Shown: piece by piece, positions 25,488-35,456 of the stretch
Position numbering within the stretch: position 1 is the stretch's first letter
How the letters are laid out: every line of letters starts with the position of its first letter
Assembly: GCA_016744135.1 (NCBI GenBank)
Contig: JADGEX010000001.1
Coordinates: 1 to 64,000 of the forward strand
Direction of reading: 5' to 3'
From: Pseudodesulfovibrio sp.
Lineage (GTDB): Bacteria; Desulfobacterota; Desulfovibrionia; Desulfovibrionales; Desulfovibrionaceae
DNA: 64,000 nucleotides
Position numbers and translations under genes: made by a program
Notes under the pieces: model-generated
Told to the model about the DNA's origin: nothing
The model's input: the letters and a program-made list of their open reading frames with translations, nothing else
The model's database searches: none

Positions 25488-26363
25488 ATGCAGAAATCGG
25501 TGTTTGAATTCCCGCATCAAATCAACGAAGTCGTTGTGAGCGACACCTTTTTTGCACGCGCTTATCAGGAAACTCCAGCTCGACATCGTGCCTTGATAAA
25601 GACCTGTATAGCCAGGTTGTATGATTGGTATGGCGGTGGCAAAGAATGTGGCGGACGGATTGAAAGCACTTGGCGTGGTGGGTTTGATTCTATTCACGCT
25701 TTTCAGCCAGTGGATTTTTGTGTCGTTCTTTGTGATGCAACATTGGAATCTCCAGCGAGATTGCTTGCTGGATTAGTTCCTGCACTTGCTCGTGGTGTGC
25801 GTAATGTATTGGTGGTGCGGGTTGGCGACAGCCCATGGCCGTCTTCTTTACTCACAGCCCTTGAATTGGCAGGACAAGATTTAGCTGTTGATATGACGGC
25901 TGATCAAGCCTGCCAGCTTTTGACGGATTTGTCTTCCAGTACAGCTTCCGGCCTCGTGATTGATTTGGGAGTCGGAGCAGAAGAAGTTGATGCTAGATTA
26001 GCAAAGACAAGTGCCGTTGGAATCTATTCACCTGTTTTTGATGGTAAAATTTCTGTTTGGATGGATGATTCTCAGCCTGTGGACCTTGAAGCTCTTGCTT
26101 TTGCACAACCGGATGTTTCCTGTGCTGTCCATGGAACACATACTCTTTTCTCTTCAGATAAGTTTTCGTATGACGGAGACGATTTTCAAACATTTTTGGT
26201 TACAGCCGGGGATGCTGTCTTCGTTCCTTTATCTCGAGTGAACGATGCGTTGACACAATCTCGAATTGTGCTCAGCCCCGGACACGAAGGCTGTTGGATT
26301 TGGCCTGATCTTCGTCCTGAACAATTTCATTTTCATCGGACTGCCTGGACCATTGGAGCCTGA
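25488..26363 (+). CDS. Hypothetical protein in the bamD-EF-G operon
   Basis: 291 residues from the ATG at 25488 (GGGAGG upstream). I do not recognise it with confidence. The segment [20 protein letters not shown] followed by VLVVRVGD resembles the nucleotide-binding part of histidinol or aldehyde dehydrogenase folds, but the catalytic residues of those families are not apparent. The C-terminus contains a His-Gly-Thr-His cluster (AVHGTHTLF) and a Trp-rich end ([20 protein letters not shown]). No signal peptide or membrane helix, so cytoplasmic. It is tightly packed between bamD and the EF-G gene (2-bp gap to the latter). Confidence 0.6.
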   Translation: MQKSVFEFPHQINEVVVSDTFFARAYQETPARHRALIKTCIARLYDWYGGGKECGGRIESTWRGGFDSIHAFQPVDFCVVLCDATLESPARLLAGLVPALARGVRNVLVVRVGDSPWPSSLLTALELAGQDLAVDMTADQACQLLTDLSSSTASGLVIDLGVGAEEVDARLAKTSAVGIYSPVFDGKISVWMDDSQPVDLEALAFAQPDVSCAVHGTHTLFSSDKFSYDGDDFQTFLVTAGDAVFVPLSRVNDALTQSRIVLSPGHEGCWIWPDLRPEQFHFHRTAWTIGA

Positions 26364-26365
26364 AC

Positions 26366-28417
26366 GTGAGCAAGAGCAACGCCCCCTCGGCGAAGGTGCT
26401 CGGCAACCTTCGCAATATTGGTATCATTGCGCATATTGATGCGGGAAAAACAACGCTGACAGAGCGAATTCTTTATTATTCAGGAAAGATACACCGTATT
26501 GGTGAAGTTCATGAAGGCACGGCGACCATGGACTACATGCCTGAAGAGCAGGAACGCGGTATTACCATCACTTCGGCGGTGACTTCCTGTCAATGGGATC
26601 CGTGCATGATCAATATCATTGATACACCAGGGCATGTGGATTTCACCATTGAGGTGGAGCGCTCGTTACGAGTTTTGGATGGTGCCGTTGGTGTTTTTTG
26701 TGGTGTGAGTGGTGTGGAGCCGCAGTCTGAAACGGTTTGGCGGCAGTCTGAATCCTATTCAGTCCCAAAACTTGCTTTTGTTAATAAAATGGATAGATTG
26801 GGTGCTGATTTTGATGCCGTGCTTGACTCCATGGTTCAGAAACTCGGAACAAATCCGTTGGCCATTCAATATCCTGATGGAGCCGGGCAGGATTTCGCCG
26901 GTGTTTATGATCTGGTGAGCATGCAACGGCTTGAATTCGATCAAGACACCAAGGGTGTAAATTTTTCTTCTCGAGATTTGACTGAAGACGAGGTGGATCG
27001 ACTCTCTCCGTGGCGTGAGAAACTCATTGAGGTCGCTGCTGATGAAGACGAGGAAATTCTAGAGCTGTATCTGTCGGGTGAGGATGTCCCAGCTTCACAG
27101 ATTCGTGCGGCTTTGAGAAAGGCGACGTTGGCTCGGAAGATCGTTCCGGTACTGGTTGGTTCGGCTTTGAAAAATATTGGCGTGCAACCGGTGTTGACCG
27201 CTGTATGTGACTATTTGCCCAGCCCGTTAGAAGTGCCGGTTGCCGAGGGAGTGAATCCAAAGGACAAGACCAAGCAGTCTTTTGAGGTTTCGCATAAGGA
27301 GCCGTTGTCTGCCCTTGTCTTTAAGGTTACTCTGGATTCTGGACGAAAACTTGCCATGATGCGTATGTATTCCGGTAAGATAAGCGCTGGTGATACCGTT
27401 TATAACGTGACACAGGATCAGCCTGAAAGGGTGGCCCGTCTGTTCCGGTTGCATGCTGGACGCAAGGAAAAGATTGAGAGTGCGTATGCCGGGGATATGG
27501 TGGCTGCCGCTGGGATGAAATTTGCGAGGACTGGCGACACGCTGGCAACCAAAGAAGCCCCTATTCTTTTGGAGCAGATTACTGATTACAAACCGGTTAT
27601 CTCTTTGGCCATTGAGCCGCGCAATTCCGAAGAAGGGGATAAGCTCGATGAAGTTTTGGATAAATATTTGTTGGAAGACCCGACTCTTGAGTTGAAACGT
27701 GATGAAGATACGGGGCAGATTGTTTTGTCCGGTATGGGTGAACTTCATTTGGAAGTTATTCAGGAGCGGCTGAAACGTGAGTATAAACTCGAACCCAGAG
27801 TCGGTAAGCCGCAGGTGGTTTATCAGGAAACTGTGACCGGCAAAGGTAAGGGGACTGGTGAATTCAACCGCGAATTAGGCGAGGTTGTTCATTATGGCGC
27901 GGTTGATTTAGCCGTGGAGCCCATGGGTCGGGATAAAGGTCAACAGATCTCTATGGAAGTCGACATCGCAGAATGGCCTGCTGCGTGGCTTGAGGCTGTG
28001 GAAGACGGTATCTCTGACAGTCTGCAAAGTGGTGTCATCCGTGGGTATCCGGTTCAGGATGTCCGGGTTAGAGTTCTTGGTATGAAGCGGCGGGATGGAG
28101 AATCCAGCCCCGTGGGTTACCGCATGGCTGCCGCTATGGCCCTCAAGGAGGCCCTTGAGCAGGCAACGCCGAGGTTGATGGAACCTATCATGTGGGTAGA
28201 GATCAGTGTGCCTGAAGACTTTGTTGGTGATGTGGTCGGTTTGCTCGGGGCCAAAGGTGCCAAGATCGAGAATATGATAGATCGAAATGGGCAAAAGGTA
28301 GTTCAGGGACTCGCGCCATTGGGCAAGCTGTTTGGATTTTCCACTGACCTTCGATCCGCCACGCAAGGCAGGGCAGGATTTGTTATGAAATTTTCACGTT
28401 TTGATGTGTTGGAGTAA
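26366..28417 (+). CDS. fusA: Elongation factor G paralogue
   Basis: 683 residues starting at GTG 26366. All EF-G domains are present: G1 AHIDAGKTT (22-30), switch region [15 protein letters not shown]3 DTPGH, G4 NKMD, and the C-terminal [20 protein letters not shown]. It is not in a str operon (no rpsL, rpsG or tuf nearby), so it is probably a second EF-G. At the tip of domain IV, E. coli HDVDSS (His583) corresponds to RRDGESS here, with Arg576 in place of the histidine important for translocation. It may therefore be specialised, for example for ribosome recycling. Symbol denotes the family. Confidence 0.88.
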   Translation: MSKSNAPSAKVLGNLRNIGIIAHIDAGKTTLTERILYYSGKIHRIGEVHEGTATMDYMPEEQERGITITSAVTSCQWDPCMINIIDTPGHVDFTIEVERSLRVLDGAVGVFCGVSGVEPQSETVWRQSESYSVPKLAFVNKMDRLGADFDAVLDSMVQKLGTNPLAIQYPDGAGQDFAGVYDLVSMQRLEFDQDTKGVNFSSRDLTEDEVDRLSPWREKLIEVAADEDEEILELYLSGEDVPASQIRAALRKATLARKIVPVLVGSALKNIGVQPVLTAVCDYLPSPLEVPVAEGVNPKDKTKQSFEVSHKEPLSALVFKVTLDSGRKLAMMRMYSGKISAGDTVYNVTQDQPERVARLFRLHAGRKEKIESAYAGDMVAAAGMKFARTGDTLATKEAPILLEQITDYKPVISLAIEPRNSEEGDKLDEVLDKYLLEDPTLELKRDEDTGQIVLSGMGELHLEVIQERLKREYKLEPRVGKPQVVYQETVTGKGKGTGEFNRELGEVVHYGAVDLAVEPMGRDKGQQISMEVDIAEWPAAWLEAVEDGISDSLQSGVIRGYPVQDVRVRVLGMKRRDGESSPVGYRMAAAMALKEALEQATPRLMEPIMWVEISVPEDFVGDVVGLLGAKGAKIENMIDRNGQKVVQGLAPLGKLFGFSTDLRSATQGRAGFVMKFSRFDVLE

Positions 28418-28420
28418 CTC

Positions 28421-28948
28421 TTGAGTGACCTGAGTCGTCATACCCCTCGCGATAAAAAAAGTAATAGAGACTGGTGGACTGGTAGCAAACGGTGGATACG
28501 GTATTGGTGTCTTCGTTTAATGCGTCAGAATTCGTCGCCGAAGAATTTGGCTGCGGCCTGTGCTCTTGGGATGTTTATTGGTGCTATGCCTATCATCCCG
28601 TTTCAATCCGTGGTTGTCATTGCCTTGGCTTTTGCCATGCGAGTCAACAAGTTGGCTGCATGGCTCGCGACTTGTTATTCGAACGCTGCGACTATGGTAC
28701 CTTTTTACTATTTCCTTTTTATTGTAGGGAGTACGGTAGCTCCGTTCGATAATATTGTTTTTGATCCTCAACATTTGGAAATGACCCAGTTGATTGCCGC
28801 CGGGTGGAAAGTCTTTGCCGTCATGTTTATAGGCGGATTGGCTTTTGGTATTCCAGCCACAATCGCTACATATTTTATTTCTTTGTTCGTCATCAGGCGG
28901 TATCGCGAACGTCGTGCCATTCGTATGTTGCGTAATAAGTCCGGTTGA
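28421..28948 (+). CDS. DUF2062 family membrane protein
   Basis: 175 residues, starting at TTG 28421 (GGAG six bases upstream, overlapping the EF-G stop region). The DUF2062 pattern is clear: a basic N-terminus, SSPKNLAAACALGMFIGAMPIIPFQSVVVIALAFAMRVNKL, then TCYSNAATMVPFYYFLFIVGS and a last helix pair. Three to four membrane segments. Members are found next to glycosyltransferases or tRNA/translation genes, but their biochemical role is unknown. It is the last gene of the trxA operon and is followed by a strong terminator. Confidence 0.8.
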   Translation: MSDLSRHTPRDKKSNRDWWTGSKRWIRYWCLRLMRQNSSPKNLAAACALGMFIGAMPIIPFQSVVVIALAFAMRVNKLAAWLATCYSNAATMVPFYYFLFIVGSTVAPFDNIVFDPQHLEMTQLIAAGWKVFAVMFIGGLAFGIPATIATYFISLFVIRRYRERRAIRMLRNKSG

Positions 28949-28981
28949 TAATTTGAGTAACTTTTCATGATTCCATTTGTG

Positions 28982-29014
28982 ACGCCGCAAGCTTTTGCTT
29001 GCGGCGTTTTTTTT
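28982..29014 (+). terminator. Intrinsic terminator of the trxA-DUF2062 operon
   Basis: Perfect 11-bp stem ACGCCGCAAGC / GCTTGCGGCGT with a TTTT loop and eight T. Confidence 0.95.
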
Positions 29015-29117
29015 ACAGGTGTTTGCTTTTAGGCTTGATTAATTGTACTCATCATATGGTAATTCATGTTGTTTTCATGCATTCCGTTTGATTCAATTCG
29101 TAAAGGGAGTTTGACCG

Positions 29118-31190
29118 ATGTTTATCGGACCCGTGGGGATGATAATTTGTGGTGTTGCCTTATGTGGCATATTCGCGGCCGCAACAGCTATCGGTGGATG
29201 GTTGGCATATGGTATCGGTGTCCTTTGCGTTTTGGCTATTACCAGTCTTGTAGGACTTATGCATTCCAAGCATCGGAAACGGATGAAGGGAGTCCTTGAA
29301 GAAATTGTGAACTGTCGTCTTCTTGACGCTGATATTGCAGGAGAATTTGGTGGGGCTTTGGGGCAGTGCGCGGAGGCCATGTGTGCTGTTCAAAAGCAGG
29401 CTGATTTTTTTGAAGGAGCTTTCCATGAGCTCGGAAGTCCGGCTCTTGTGTGTGATTCTGATGGCAGAATTATCCTTGCTTCTCAGGCTATGTTGGAGAT
29501 GGTCAGAAAAAGAGCTGAACAGGTGGTCGGCAAGACTGTCAGTCAGGCGCTGTACAGTCAAAATGGTGTTTCTTTGACCGAGAAGGCGCTTGAGCTTGGT
29601 AAACCGCGAGTGGATAGCGTTGATTTGGTTTTGTGGGATAAAAGAGAAATTTCGGTTCAGCTTTTCATTAGTTTTATTCATGATCGAGAGGGAGTCATTG
29701 TCGGTGCGGCTACATCGTTTATTGATATGACCGAGCAGGTGGAAAATCATCGAAAGATTCAGCAGCAACAGAAGCGTATGACTCAGGCGGGCGAACGGAT
29801 CAGCAGTTTAGCTGAACATGTGGCGTCTGCTACGGAGTTATTGTCCGCTTCCGCTGACGATCAGGCGCAAGGGGCGCAGAAGCAACGCAAGCAAACTTCT
29901 GCCGTGGCCCTGTCCATGGAGAATATGACCGAAACCGTGATTGAAGTCGCGAGGAATGCCACTGCGACTAGAGGGGCCGCAGATGAAGCTAATACATCCG
30001 CGACTGAGGGGGTTGCCATGGTGGACAAAGCTGTGGTGGCTATTAATCAAGTGTCAAATGAGGCTGTTGAGCTTGAGCAGGAAGTCGGCAAGTTGAATAT
30101 GCAGGCCGGTGAAATTGGACAAATTATCAGTGTTATTAATGATATTGCAGATCAAACGAATTTACTTGCTTTGAACGCGGCTATTGAGGCTGCTCGAGCA
30201 GGAGAGGCGGGACGAGGATTTGCTGTAGTGGCAGATGAAGTTCGCAAGTTGGCAGAAAAGACCATGGATGCAACTCGTGAAGTGGAATCAGCCATTGGAA
30301 TGATTCAGACTCGGTCTCAAAAAGCAACGACATCCATGCGCGCAACGGCAAAACAGGTGGCCGAAAGTACGGATCTTTCCAACAAGGCTGGTGAGACGTT
30401 GCAGCAGATCATGGTGAGTATTCAAGATATGGTTGAGCGTGTAGCTGAAATTGCCACGGCAGCCGAACAACAGTCCGCAGCGGCTGAAGAAGTTATGCAC
30501 AGTGTCGAGGAAATTGCGGTTATCGCTGAGGATGCAGATGAAGCAGCGGGGCAGGCGGCCAATGCAACTCGGGATATGGCAGAATTGGCTCGCGATCTCT
30601 TGAGCGTATCGCAGGAATTTAGAGATGGTGATGGTGATATGGCTTTGCGAGAGTCTGAAAGCGAGATGAAGGGAGTTCTTCCCCTGATAGCCCAAAAGTA
30701 TGTCTTGCGAGAATATGGTGAGTCGTTGCATGCCGGTATGCTGAAATCAATGGGCAATCCTGTGTTTTTATCTACGGAAAGTTATCCAGATCAGGTTCTT
30801 ATGCAAATGGCAGAATTCGTTTCGAAGTCCGTTGGGGTTAAGTCTCGTGATTTCTTCCTTGGCCTTGGTAAGTTTTCTGTTGAGCAGTTTAATAAAATGT
30901 ACCCGGGGCATTTTCGTGATGAGTCGTTGAAAGATTTTTATTTACGTATGAATGATGTTCATTCGCAGTTGACCAAGACTCAGCCAGGGATTAAACCTCC
31001 CAAATTCACCTATGAGGACAAGGGCGACATATTGTTTATGAATTATCGCTCTGGTCGTGGGCTGTTTGATTATTTTGAAGGGATACTTCTTGGTTCGGCG
31101 CAATTTAAAGGCGAGAAAGTGAATGTCGTTATAAAACCTTTTGACGAGGAAACGGCTCGGGCAGAAATATCATTTCTTGGCAAAGTGTGA
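29118..31190 (+). CDS. Methyl-accepting chemotaxis protein with PAS and C-terminal H-NOX heme domain
   Basis: 690 residues. Two N-terminal membrane helices (5-50) have almost no periplasmic loop, so sensing is internal. A PAS domain (about 95-215) and a cytoplasmic methyl-accepting signalling domain follow, with tip sequence [20 protein letters not shown] near 350. Residues 517-690 match the H-NOX (HNOB) heme domain: [13 protein letters not shown], conserved YPD, proximal heme ligand His615 (MNDVHSQL) and the YxSxR motif Tyr643-Ser645-Arg647 that holds the heme propionates. H-NOX domains bind NO and sometimes O2. It sits directly upstream of cheA and cheB and is probably a gas-sensing receptor for them. 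Confidence 0.9.
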   Translation: MFIGPVGMIICGVALCGIFAAATAIGGWLAYGIGVLCVLAITSLVGLMHSKHRKRMKGVLEEIVNCRLLDADIAGEFGGALGQCAEAMCAVQKQADFFEGAFHELGSPALVCDSDGRIILASQAMLEMVRKRAEQVVGKTVSQALYSQNGVSLTEKALELGKPRVDSVDLVLWDKREISVQLFISFIHDREGVIVGAATSFIDMTEQVENHRKIQQQQKRMTQAGERISSLAEHVASATELLSASADDQAQGAQKQRKQTSAVALSMENMTETVIEVARNATATRGAADEANTSATEGVAMVDKAVVAINQVSNEAVELEQEVGKLNMQAGEIGQIISVINDIADQTNLLALNAAIEAARAGEAGRGFAVVADEVRKLAEKTMDATREVESAIGMIQTRSQKATTSMRATAKQVAESTDLSNKAGETLQQIMVSIQDMVERVAEIATAAEQQSAAAEEVMHSVEEIAVIAEDADEAAGQAANATRDMAELARDLLSVSQEFRDGDGDMALRESESEMKGVLPLIAQKYVLREYGESLHAGMLKSMGNPVFLSTESYPDQVLMQMAEFVSKSVGVKSRDFFLGLGKFSVEQFNKMYPGHFRDESLKDFYLRMNDVHSQLTKTQPGIKPPKFTYEDKGDILFMNYRSGRGLFDYFEGILLGSAQFKGEKVNVVIKPFDEETARAEISFLGKV

Positions 31191-31328
31191 CCAAGAATGT
31201 CTTTTTGAAAAGATTATAATGGGCTATTCGGTTTTTCGTGAGTGATATAGAGTAAGAAAATAGAAGTTACGGACTTCGAATTTGATAGTGAATTTTCATA
31301 TATCGACGTGATTTCAGGAGAGTGCCGG

Positions 31329-33521
31329 ATGTCAGATGATCTGAACAGGCAGATATTCAAAGAGGAAGCATACGACCTTTTGCGTGAGTTGGAAGGTGCA
31401 TTGCTGGAGCTCGAAGAGACTCCAGATGATATGGATCTGGTGAACCAGATTTTCCGTGCCTTGCATACGATTAAAGGCTCTGGATCCATGTTTGGATTCG
31501 ATGATATCGCCGGATTTACGCATGAGGTTGAGACGATTTTTGATATGGTCAGAAATGGCGACATTGAAGCGACGTCTGTTTTGTGTGGATTGTCTCTTCA
31601 ATCCCGGGATCACATCAGGAGCATGCTTGATGCTGACGACGAAGGGCCTGTGGATACGGAAAATATGGAAGCAATCCTTCAGGGGTTGAAAGATTTCGTC
31701 GCGAGTTCGAGTGATGAAGCTGTTGAAGAAAGCGAAGAAGCCGAGTCGGTTCCTGAGGAACCAGAGACCGATGAGTCAGAGGATGAGTCTCATAGTCTGA
31801 AAAAATTTACAATTCTTCTGAAGCCTGATGGTGAAGGCGAAGTAGACGTCGAGTCTGTCGAGACTTTTTTTGAGGAATTGGACCGTTTGGGCGAATTGTC
31901 CGTCAAGTCCAAGCATGTTGATACCGGTGCAGGATGGGAACTCCTCTTGGCAACCGAAGTTGACAAGGACAATGTGGAAGATGTCTTTTTCTTTCTGAAT
32001 GCCAATGTGTCGGTTGAGGTGAGCGAATCCGGCTCCATTCTTTCTGAAGAGAAGGAGCCCGAGATAGTTGTCTCACCTCCAGTACCGCCAGTATCCTCAC
32101 TGGCTTCAAATACGGTTTCTTTTACGGGTGATGACCCTGAATCCGATGCTGTTCCCAAAATCGGTGAAATTCTCGTGGAGAACGGCGATCTGAGTCAAGA
32201 AGATATTCATGCCGCTTTGGAGAAACAGAAGACTAAGAGTGACAGGCCTTTGGGGCAGATACTTGCTGAGGAAGGTAAGGTGTCCAAGGCAGCAGTCAAC
32301 AAGGCGATCAAGCGTCAGGGGGAAGTCAAGGAGCGGGAAGTCCATAAGAAGCGGCAAGAGGCGATGTCTAGTATTCGTGTGGCTGCGGACAAATTGGATT
32401 ACCTCGTGGACCTTGTGGGTGAATTGGTCATTGTTCAGGCGCAAATATCTCAGGTTATCAGTGAGCGGAGTGATCCTACTCTGACGCTGTTGGCCGAGGA
32501 ATTAGAGCGATTGAGTGATGAATTACGGGATTCCACTCTTGGAATCCGCATGCTTCCTATCGGAACGTCATTCAGTAAGTTCAGGCGGTTGGTGCGCGAT
32601 TTATCTGCTGATCTCGGCAAACAGATAGGCTTGTCCACCAGTGGAGCCGAGACTGAGTTGGATAAGACGGTCATTGAGCGTTTGGGTGATCCTCTGGTCC
32701 ATCTGCTCCGAAATAGCATTGATCATGGCATCGAGTTACCTGACGTTCGAGAAGCTCAGGGCAAACCGCCTCAGGGTACGATCACGCTTGCTGCTGAGCA
32801 TTCCGGTGGAGAAGTGCTCATTCGTATTACTGACGATGGTAAGGGAATGAGCAGCGATATGATCCGCAAGAAAGGGATTGAGCGCGGGCTGATTTCCAAG
32901 GATGCGGAGTTGACCGAAAAAGAATTGCTTAAGCTCATTTTTGAACCCGGTTTTTCGACGGCTCAGGAAGTGACCAACGTTTCTGGTCGTGGTGTGGGGA
33001 TGGACGTGGTGAAGCGGGCTATTGATTCTTTGCGTGGGACCATTGATATCGATTCAAAACCCGGCATTGGTACCTCTCTCATCATTAGATTGCCGTTGAC
33101 TCTGGCAATCATCGATGGCTTACAGGTTCAGGTAGAAAATGAATTTTATGTCATTCCGCTGTCTCTCGTGGAAGAATGTGTTGAATTGACGCGGGCTCAG
33201 GTGGAAGAAAGCGATTCTGGACAGCGTATATTGCACCTTAGGGGTGAAATCGTTCCCTATATTCATATCCGCGATTGGTTTGATGTCGAAGGCGACAACC
33301 CTCCTATTGAGCAAATTGTCATTACTGGTGTAGAGGGAAGTCGTGTCGGTATTGTCGTAGACACTGTCATAGGTGAACATCAGACTGTTATTAAAAGCCT
33401 TGGTCGTGTATACAAAGACGTAGAAGGTATTTCTGGCGCAACAATCAAAGGAGATGGCTCCATTGCACTGATATTGGATGTTCCTGGTTTGGTCCGACGT
33501 GTTGTTGCCGAGTCCAAGTAG
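31329..33521 (+). CDS. cheA: Chemotaxis histidine kinase CheA
   Basis: 730 residues; the ATG at 31329 follows AGGAGA. P1 phosphotransfer domain with His46 (ALHTIKGSGSMFGF). An acidic linker leads to a CheA accessory domain (KKFTILLKPDGEGEVDVES...) and a short repeat-like segment (IGEILVENGDLSQEDIHAAL and LGQILAEEGKVSKAAVNKAI). Then come the P3 dimerisation helices (LDYLVDLVGELVIVQAQI), the P4 ATPase with N box HLLRNSIDHGIE, G1 DDGKGMS and G2 GRGVGMDVV, and the CheW-like P5 domain at the C-terminus. It phosphorylates CheY/CheB proteins. No cheW, cheR or cheY is in the window. Confidence 0.95.
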   Translation: MSDDLNRQIFKEEAYDLLRELEGALLELEETPDDMDLVNQIFRALHTIKGSGSMFGFDDIAGFTHEVETIFDMVRNGDIEATSVLCGLSLQSRDHIRSMLDADDEGPVDTENMEAILQGLKDFVASSSDEAVEESEEAESVPEEPETDESEDESHSLKKFTILLKPDGEGEVDVESVETFFEELDRLGELSVKSKHVDTGAGWELLLATEVDKDNVEDVFFFLNANVSVEVSESGSILSEEKEPEIVVSPPVPPVSSLASNTVSFTGDDPESDAVPKIGEILVENGDLSQEDIHAALEKQKTKSDRPLGQILAEEGKVSKAAVNKAIKRQGEVKEREVHKKRQEAMSSIRVAADKLDYLVDLVGELVIVQAQISQVISERSDPTLTLLAEELERLSDELRDSTLGIRMLPIGTSFSKFRRLVRDLSADLGKQIGLSTSGAETELDKTVIERLGDPLVHLLRNSIDHGIELPDVREAQGKPPQGTITLAAEHSGGEVLIRITDDGKGMSSDMIRKKGIERGLISKDAELTEKELLKLIFEPGFSTAQEVTNVSGRGVGMDVVKRAIDSLRGTIDIDSKPGIGTSLIIRLPLTLAIIDGLQVQVENEFYVIPLSLVEECVELTRAQVEESDSGQRILHLRGEIVPYIHIRDWFDVEGDNPPIEQIVITGVEGSRVGIVVDTVIGEHQTVIKSLGRVYKDVEGISGATIKGDGSIALILDVPGLVRRVVAESK

Positions 33522-33549
33522 GTTGTTTGAGTTTTTATGAGGGTAGAAA

Positions 33550-34614
33550 ATGCGTAAGATTCGTGTGTTGATTGTCGATGACTCTGCTGTTGTCAGGCAA
33601 ACCTTGGAAGATATTCTTTCTTCTGATCCGCAGATTGAAATCATGGGAACGGCTATCGATCCCTATGTTGCCGCTGAGCGGATGAAAAAAGAAATTCCTG
33701 ACGTGATTACTCTCGATATTGAGATGCCGCGGATGGATGGTCTGACTTTCTTGAAAAAGCTCATGAAGCAGCACCCGGTCCCAGTGGTGATTTGCTCTTC
33801 AGTTGCGGATAAGGGGACTGATAATGCGCTTAAGGCACTTGAATACGGTGCCGTTGAAATTATCACCAAGCCCAAAGTCGGCACTAAGAAGTTTTTGGAA
33901 GAGTCGAGTATTCGTCTTATCGACAAAGTCAAGGCAGCAGCCATGGCTCGGCCAAAGGCGATCAAGAAAGCTCCGGCCATCAGAGTGAGTCCGAAGCTTT
34001 CAGCTGATGCCGTTATTCCCAAGGGGACAGTGAAAAATCTGTCCGCAACGGAAAAGATATGTTTGGTTGGAGCTTCAACCGGTGGGACGGAAGCCCTCAA
34101 GGTCTTTTTGGAGGCTCAACCCGTCGATTGTCCTCCCATTGCCATTGTGCAGCACATGCCCGAACATTTTACCAAGGCTTTTGCCAATCGATTGAATTCC
34201 ATATGTCAGATCAACATCAAGGAAGCCGAGGACGGTGATCCTGTAGTACGTGGACAGGCTCTAATCGCTCCGGGTGACAAGCATATGCTGCTCAAGCGAA
34301 GCGGTAGCCGCTATTATGTTGAAGTCAAGGATGGCCCTTTGGTTTCTCGGCATCGTCCCTCTGTTGATGTACTTTTTCGATCAGGTGCACGGTATGGCGG
34401 GAGCAACGTGGTTGCAGCCATCATGACCGGTATGGGTGACGATGGTGCAAAAGGAATGAAAGAATTGAGTGAGGCCGGGGCGTATACGATTGCCCAGGAC
34501 GAAGCTAGTTGTGTGGTCTTTGGTATGCCGCAGGAGGCTATCAAATTGGGAGGCGCACAAAAGGTGCTTTCACTGACTCGTATAGCAGGAGAGATCGTCC
34601 GTGCATGCGGGTAG
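33550..34614 (+). CDS. cheB: Chemotaxis protein-glutamate methylesterase/deamidase CheB
   Basis: 354 residues. Receiver domain (1-120) with phospho-acceptor Asp56 ([13 protein letters not shown]), then a linker, then the methylesterase domain with catalytic triad Ser176 (VGASTGGT), His202 (QHMPEHFT) and Asp298 (MGDDGAKG); the spacing 26 and 96 equals that of the Salmonella enzyme. It removes methyl groups from chemoreceptors for adaptation. It is 28 bp after cheA, and its likely substrates include the H-NOX receptor upstream. The matching methyltransferase CheR is not encoded here. Confidence 0.96.
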   Translation: MRKIRVLIVDDSAVVRQTLEDILSSDPQIEIMGTAIDPYVAAERMKKEIPDVITLDIEMPRMDGLTFLKKLMKQHPVPVVICSSVADKGTDNALKALEYGAVEIITKPKVGTKKFLEESSIRLIDKVKAAAMARPKAIKKAPAIRVSPKLSADAVIPKGTVKNLSATEKICLVGASTGGTEALKVFLEAQPVDCPPIAIVQHMPEHFTKAFANRLNSICQINIKEAEDGDPVVRGQALIAPGDKHMLLKRSGSRYYVEVKDGPLVSRHRPSVDVLFRSGARYGGSNVVAAIMTGMGDDGAKGMKELSEAGAYTIAQDEASCVVFGMPQEAIKLGGAQKVLSLTRIAGEIVRACG

Positions 34615-34642
34615 CGTTTATCTTCTTTAAGTGAGTATGAAA

Positions 34643-34672
34643 CGCCCTCGCAGAATTTTTTCTGTGGGGGTG
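34643..34672 (+). terminator. Intrinsic terminator after cheB
   Basis: CGCCCTCGCAGAA / TTCTGTGGGGGTG stem with two G-U pairs and a T-rich loop, followed by TCAGTTTTT. It abuts the stop codon of the convergent DUF190 gene. Confidence 0.6.
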
Positions 34673-35011
34673 TCAGTTTTTGGAATGGCGGTAGGCAATG
34701 ACATTCACGGGTTCACGTGTGACCATTCCTTCCCCCATCATGTCGTCAAGTTTTTCGAGTAGGAGATCCAAGCGATCAGGATGTTCCACAATCTCCACTA
34801 CCACGGGCAAGTCTTCGGACAGGCGAAGAATTTTGGTGGTGTGAATACGGCTGTTGGCTCCGAATCCGCTCATGCCACGAAAGACTGTGGCCCCGGCCAG
34901 ACCAAGTCTTCTGGCTTCTTTGACGATGGCTTCAGCAAGAGGAGTCCCTTTGTGCTTGTCATCCTCACCGATGTAGATTCTAATTCGTTCAGCCTTTTCA
35001 AGCAGTTTCAT
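34673..35011 (-). CDS. DUF190 family protein
   Basis: 112 residues. The family pattern is clear: KAERIRIYIGEDDKHKGTPLAEAIVKEARRLGLAGATVFRGMSGFG, then PVVVEIVEHPDRLDLLLEKLDDMMGEGMVTREPVNVIAY. DUF190 proteins have a PII-like ferredoxin fold and are very often encoded beside crcB, as here (21-bp gap, same strand). They may sense a small ligand and regulate the fluoride channel or another partner; the function is not established. Confidence 0.85.
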   Translation of the reverse strand: MKLLEKAERIRIYIGEDDKHKGTPLAEAIVKEARRLGLAGATVFRGMSGFGANSRIHTTKILRLSEDLPVVVEIVEHPDRLDLLLEKLDDMMGEGMVTREPVNVIAYRHSKN

Positions 35012-35032
35012 AGTGACCTCCAGAGTGAAGCG

Positions 35033-35410
35033 TTAGAGTAGGCGACCAAGGGCTATGCCTGTAAGAACGAGTACGAGTCCTACGATGCTTTGACCAACCA
35101 CGTTGAGCAGGGCAGTGAGCATCTGGCCGTATTTGACCAATTCAGCGGTCTCGAACATGTAGGTGGAAAAAGTGGTGAATGCCCCCATAAAGCCGGTCAG
35201 TACGAGAAGTCGGACTTCGCTTCCGGGGAGCATACGGTTCTCGAAAAATCCCCAGACCGCGCCGAACAAGAGACAGCCTAGTGCGTTGACGGCGAACGTC
35301 CCGAGTGGGAATGAACCGCCAGCCAGGCGTTGGGCTACGCCAGACAGCCAGTAGCGGGACATGGTGCCGGCTGCACCTCCGAGAGAAAGATAGAGTAATT
35401 TTGTAAACAT
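35033..35410 (-). CDS. crcB: CrcB/Fluc fluoride channel
   Basis: 125 residues from the ATG at 35410, with AAGGA seven bases upstream. Four membrane helices. Fluc signatures: GGAAGTMSRYWLSG in helix 1, the FAVNALGCLLFGA helix 2 with the pore Asn, and the FTTFSTYMFE segment with the phenylalanines and polar track that line the fluoride path. It works as an antiparallel dual-topology dimer in the cytoplasmic membrane and exports fluoride. I looked for a fluoride riboswitch in the 46-bp gap to the divergent CYTH gene and saw none. Confidence 0.92.
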   Translation of the reverse strand: MFTKLLYLSLGGAAGTMSRYWLSGVAQRLAGGSFPLGTFAVNALGCLLFGAVWGFFENRMLPGSEVRLLVLTGFMGAFTTFSTYMFETAELVKYGQMLTALLNVVGQSIVGLVLVLTGIALGRLL

Positions 35411-35456
35411 TCCGATATCCTTGTTGCTTGTATAGCAACTCAATGGGAGAAAGCCA

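Noticed and set aside
31329-33521. Inserted repeat-like segment in CheA as a novel domain
   Set aside because: The accessory domain and the GEILVE-type repeats are, to my knowledge, recurrent in a known CheA subfamily, so they are not unusual by themselves.
35411-35456. Fluoride riboswitch for crcB
   Set aside because: The gap is only 46 bp and shows no conserved riboswitch core.
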